A stretch of 5,135 bases of DNA, from positions 1 through 5,135 of the forward strand of contig JAKLEF010000162.1 in the NCBI GenBank assembly GCA_022703195.1. Reading direction: 5' to 3'. Below are positions 3,029-5,135 of this stretch, one piece after another. Each line of letters opens with the position of its first letter. Within the stretch, counting starts at the first letter, position 1. This DNA comes from Candidatus Fermentibacterota bacterium. GTDB lineage: Bacteria > Fermentibacterota > Fermentibacteria > Fermentibacterales > Fermentibacteraceae. The notes under the pieces were generated by a model. It was not told the DNA's origin, did no database searches, and worked only from the letters and a program-made list of their open reading frames with translations. The position numbers and the translations under genes were made by a program.

Positions 3029-4546
3029 ATGACCGACATGCCAGGCATCTCCCCCGTGATGATCCTCGCCGCCGGCCTGCTGATCTTCCTGGGGGCCCTG
3101 GCCCACCGCCTTTCGGAGCGCATCGGCGTCCCAGCCCTGCTCCTCTTCCTCGGGATAGGAATGCTGGCCGGATCCGACGGCATCGGCGGCATCAGCTTCG
3201 ACGACCCCGACGCAGCGAACTCCGTCGGGGTCTTCGCCCTGGCCTTCATCCTCTTCTCCGGCGGCCTCGATACCGACTGGCGCAGCGTACGCCCGGTTCT
3301 CGGCCGGGCGATTCTGCTGGCCACGGCGGGGGTTATCGTCACGGCCCTGCTCGTAGGCTTCTTCTGCAGATTCGTACTCGGCATGCCTCTGTTCGATGGG
3401 CTCCTGCTGGGGGCGATCATCTCCTCGACCGACGCGGCAGCCGTCTTCGCCATCATGAAATCCCGCAGAGTGAGGCTGAAGGGCAACCTGAAACCCCTTC
3501 TCGAACTCGAGTCGGGAAGCAACGACCCCATGGCCGTGTTCCTCACGATCACCGTTCTCGGCTTCGCCACCGGAAGTGCCGCTTCGTGGACATCCTCGGC
3601 CGTCTCCCTGGTCGTGAACATGACCCTGGGGATCATCACGGGCGTCGCCAGCGGATTCCTGGCCTCGGCAGCCTTCAACCGCCTCAGGCTTGCCTCCGAG
3701 GGTCTCTATCCGGTTCTGAGCCTGAGCGTAGTGCTCATCACGTACGGATTGTGCAACACGCTCGGAGGGAACGGATTCCTCGCGGTCTACGCCTGCGGCA
3801 TCGTGATGGGCAACAGGGATTTCCTGCACAAGCGCGGCCTGGCGCGATTCCACGACGGGGTCGGATGGCTGATGCAGATCATGCTGTTCGTCGTCCTCGG
3901 CCTTCTCGTCTATCCCTCGCGGATCCCGGGTGTTGCAGGGACTGCGCTCCTCGTCGCGCTCTTCCTCATGGTCGCCGCAAGGCCCGCCGCAGTGTTCATC
4001 AGCCTGATCGGCAGCGACTTCACGATTCGCGAGAAAGCCCTTGTAGCCTGGACCGGCCTCCGCGGTGCCGTGCCTGTAGTGCTGGCGACTTTCCCCTACC
4101 TCGCGGGCTACGGTCATTCCGACATCCTCTTCGATGCGGTCTTCTTCGTCGTGGTGCTCTCGGCCCTCCTCCAGGGGAGGACGCTGATGCCCGTGGCGAA
4201 GTTGCTCGGAGTGGATGCCCCCCTCTCTGACCGCCCGAGGTACCCGATCGAGTTCGAGAGGACGACCGGCATGAACGGCGATACCATCGAGATAGACATC
4301 CCGTCGGACTCGGCGATGGTCGGCAGGCCGGTATCCGGGATGGGCCTCCCGGAGGACGTCCTGATACTGCTAATCCGCAGGGGCGGGGAGTTCATCGTAC
4401 CGAAGGGCAGAACCCTTCTGCAGCCCTACGACACGCTCCTCCTGCTCGCCGGGAAGGACGCCCTGCATGAAGCCGGGGAGATCATCCTGCGCAGCGCGAA
4501 CCGGCCCGACGAGCCTCCGACCGAAGTATCACAGCAGGACGGCTAG
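3029..4546 (+). CDS. nhaP2: CPA1-family K+(Na+)/H+ antiporter with TrkA_C domain (NhaP2-like)
   Basis: A 505-aa inner-membrane cation/proton antiporter. About 12-13 hydrophobic segments span residues 8-392. CPA1 signatures are SSTDAAAVF (132-140), ESGSNDPMAV (161-170) with the ion-binding N165-D166 pair, and WTGLRGAVPVVLATFP (341-356) with the conserved R345. A cytoplasmic TrkA_C (RCK_C) domain follows at about 416-488 (IEIDIPSDSAMVGRPVSGMG; TLLLLAGKD). This domain senses ligands and is characteristic of NhaP2/CvrA-type potassium/proton antiporters. E. coli NhaP2 is somewhat longer (about 578 aa), so the C-terminus here is shorter, but all domains are complete. AGGAAGGG about 5 nt before ATG 3029 decides the start. 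It is probably monocistronic, with its own promoter and an end stem. Role: K+/Na+ efflux and pH or osmotic homeostasis; ion preference cannot be read from sequence. Confidence 0.93.
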   Translation: MTDMPGISPVMILAAGLLIFLGALAHRLSERIGVPALLLFLGIGMLAGSDGIGGISFDDPDAANSVGVFALAFILFSGGLDTDWRSVRPVLGRAILLATAGVIVTALLVGFFCRFVLGMPLFDGLLLGAIISSTDAAAVFAIMKSRRVRLKGNLKPLLELESGSNDPMAVFLTITVLGFATGSAASWTSSAVSLVVNMTLGIITGVASGFLASAAFNRLRLASEGLYPVLSLSVVLITYGLCNTLGGNGFLAVYACGIVMGNRDFLHKRGLARFHDGVGWLMQIMLFVVLGLLVYPSRIPGVAGTALLVALFLMVAARPAAVFISLIGSDFTIREKALVAWTGLRGAVPVVLATFPYLAGYGHSDILFDAVFFVVVLSALLQGRTLMPVAKLLGVDAPLSDRPRYPIEFERTTGMNGDTIEIDIPSDSAMVGRPVSGMGLPEDVLILLIRRGGEFIVPKGRTLLQPYDTLLLLAGKDALHEAGEIILRSANRPDEPPTEVSQQDG

Positions 4547-4557
4547 CAGCCGGTCCT
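4536..4557 (+). terminator. Stem-loop over the antiporter stop codon, weak terminator candidate
   Basis: AGGACGGCT pairs with AGCC-G-GTCCT (one bulged G) around a 3-nt loop that includes part of the TAG stop. A pyrimidine-rich stretch (CCTCACCCTCCCTCTTCC) follows but lacks a T-run. It may end the antiporter message with help from Rho, or stabilise its 3' end. Confidence 0.35.
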
Positions 4558-4610
4558 CCTCACCCTCCCTCTTCCATATGACAGTCTTCCTCGGCGCCTC
4601 CCGGCAACGC

Positions 4611-4636
4611 CGACCCGCCCGAAGACGACCCGCCCG
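4611..4636 (+). repeat. Short direct repeat CGACCCGCCCG x2
   Basis: An 11-bp word occurs twice with a 15-bp period in the gap after the antiporter gene. It is C-rich and G-poor on the plus strand. The rest of the 4547-4742 gap shows only the stem at its start and the promoter candidate below. Confidence 0.4.
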
Positions 4637-4662
4637 CCCGATCACGCACTGATAGCTATGGC

Positions 4663-4691
4663 TTGCAGAATGGATACGACTGGAATAAACT
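4663..4691 (+). promoter_or_regulatory. Candidate promoter for the PP-loop gene
   Basis: TTGCAG (4663-4668) and TAAACT (4686-4691) are 17 bp apart in a locally AT-richer patch, about 50 bp before ATG 4743. Matches to consensus are only moderate (3/6 and 4/6). Confidence 0.3.
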
Positions 4692-4742
4692 CATGATGCT
4701 GTTCCCGGGTCTCCCCTCCCAGTCCCAGAGAGGAGTTGCGGA

Positions 4743-5135
4743 ATGAAGAGTGCATTCTCGGAATCAGCCTGCATCGATCTGGAAAAGAAGCGCTGCTCCC
4801 GCTGCATCCTTCCCGATGACTACCCGGGCATCCAGTTCGATGAAGAGGGCGTGTGCAGCGTATGCCGGGAATACGACCGCAACTGGGCGGAGTGGCGGAA
4901 GCGTGGAGAGAGGCGCGCGCGGGAGGAGCTGGATGCAATCCTCTCGCGGGTCCGGCGGCTGCACCGGCGGTACGACGCTCTGGTCCCCCTGAGCGGCGGC
5001 AAGGACAGCACGTACACCCTGGATATTTTCAAGAATCACTTCGGGCTGCGCGTGCTTGCCCTGAGCTTCGATCACGGGTTCATGTCTCCCTACGCCATGA
5101 GGAACATCAACACGGTGGTGGAGCGCCTCGGGATC
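4743..5135 (+). CDS. PP-loop ATP-pyrophosphatase, N-acetyl-sugar-amidotransferase-like, N-terminal part
   Basis: The first 131 residues of a protein that runs off the window. It has two CxxC pairs, C18-x2-C21 (RCSRCILP) and C38-x2-C41 (GVCSVCREY), probably binding one zinc. An Arg/Glu-rich helix (about 48-76) follows, then the PP-loop P-L-SGGKDS (82-89), the signature of the adenine nucleotide alpha-hydrolase fold that adenylates its substrate. Next comes VLALSFDHGF (104-113), the usual strand and Asp after the PP-loop. The arrangement CxRCILP...Gv CxxC...SGGKDS is typical of N-acetyl-sugar amidotransferases (WbpG/PseA-like), which use ammonia from a HisH/HisF-type partner to amidinate surface sugars. 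Other PP-loop enzymes (thiolation of tRNA, ExsB-like) remain possible. AGGAG 7 nt before ATG 4743 decides the start. The following genes, unseen, should be surface-polysaccharide genes if the call is right. Confidence 0.82.
   Translation, partial: MKSAFSESACIDLEKKRCSRCILPDDYPGIQFDEEGVCSVCREYDRNWAEWRKRGERRAREELDAILSRVRRLHRRYDALVPLSGGKDSTYTLDIFKNHFGLRVLALSFDHGFMSPYAMRNINTVVERLGI

Noticed and set aside
2858..4117. Long open frame on the minus strand, 419 codons, antisense to the antiporter gene
   Set aside because: It is low-complexity, rich in E, D, G, H and Q, with no domain. It mirrors a GC-rich membrane-protein gene whose motifs are unmistakable on the plus strand.
3001..4230. 409-codon plus-strand frame overlapping the antiporter gene
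   Set aside because: It is an Arg/Pro/His-rich out-of-frame shadow. The antiporter frame contains all CPA1 motifs and the Shine-Dalgarno.
4642..5075. Minus-strand and alternate-frame ORFs over the PP-loop gene
   Set aside because: They have no recognisable domains. The plus-strand frame has the PP-loop, CxxC pairs and an AGGAG site.
1..5135. CRISPR arrays, tRNA or rRNA genes, phage attachment sites
   Set aside because: I saw no regularly spaced repeats, no tRNA cloverleaf-like segment and no rRNA-like sequence on either strand by eye.

Overview
The window comes from a GC-rich bacterium with ordinary Shine-Dalgarno sites (AGGAG/GGAGG) and tightly packed genes. Nothing in it fixes the taxon. 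The combination of an orphan zinc-ribbon protein, a secreted Ig-like N-terminus and a sugar-amidotransferase-like PP-loop enzyme is compatible with an uncultured candidate-phylum lineage, but that is a weak guess.

Layout. (1) Positions 1 to about 412, minus strand: the 5' end of an IS3-family insertion sequence, with complete orfA, the first 25 codons of orfB (running off the window) and the IS left end. (2) 534-2124, minus strand: a three-gene operon hipB-hipS-hipT, a split HipBA-type (HipBST) toxin-antitoxin system. A HipA-like kinase (HipT) lacks the N-terminal subdomain, which is made as a separate small protein (HipS), and an XRE repressor (HipB) comes first. A promoter and two copies of a 12-bp site, CTGCTTTAGCAG, lie just upstream (2142-2226). 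(3) 2366-2745, minus strand: two tiny overlapping genes, a 52-aa secreted or anchored peptide and a 74-aa zinc-ribbon protein. (4) 3029-4546, plus strand: a CPA1-type cation/proton antiporter (NhaP2-like) with a C-terminal TrkA_C domain, behind a promoter with a perfect TATAAT and a dyad in its spacer. (5) 4743 to the end, plus strand: the N-terminal 131 residues of a PP-loop ATP-pyrophosphatase with two CxxC pairs, resembling N-acetyl-sugar amidotransferases.

The main item is the HipBST module. By analogy with the E. coli O127 system, HipT should be a Ser/Thr kinase acting on an aminoacyl-tRNA synthetase, HipS its direct inhibitor and HipB the DNA-binding autorepressor. This copy differs from what I recall of that model in two visible ways. 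HipS contains no tryptophan, although a conserved Trp was reported to plug the HipT active site. The HipT Gly-rich loop reads S-I-Q-G rather than S-I-S-G, so one of the two autophosphorylation serines is absent. The IS lies directly downstream of hipT and leaves the operon intact.
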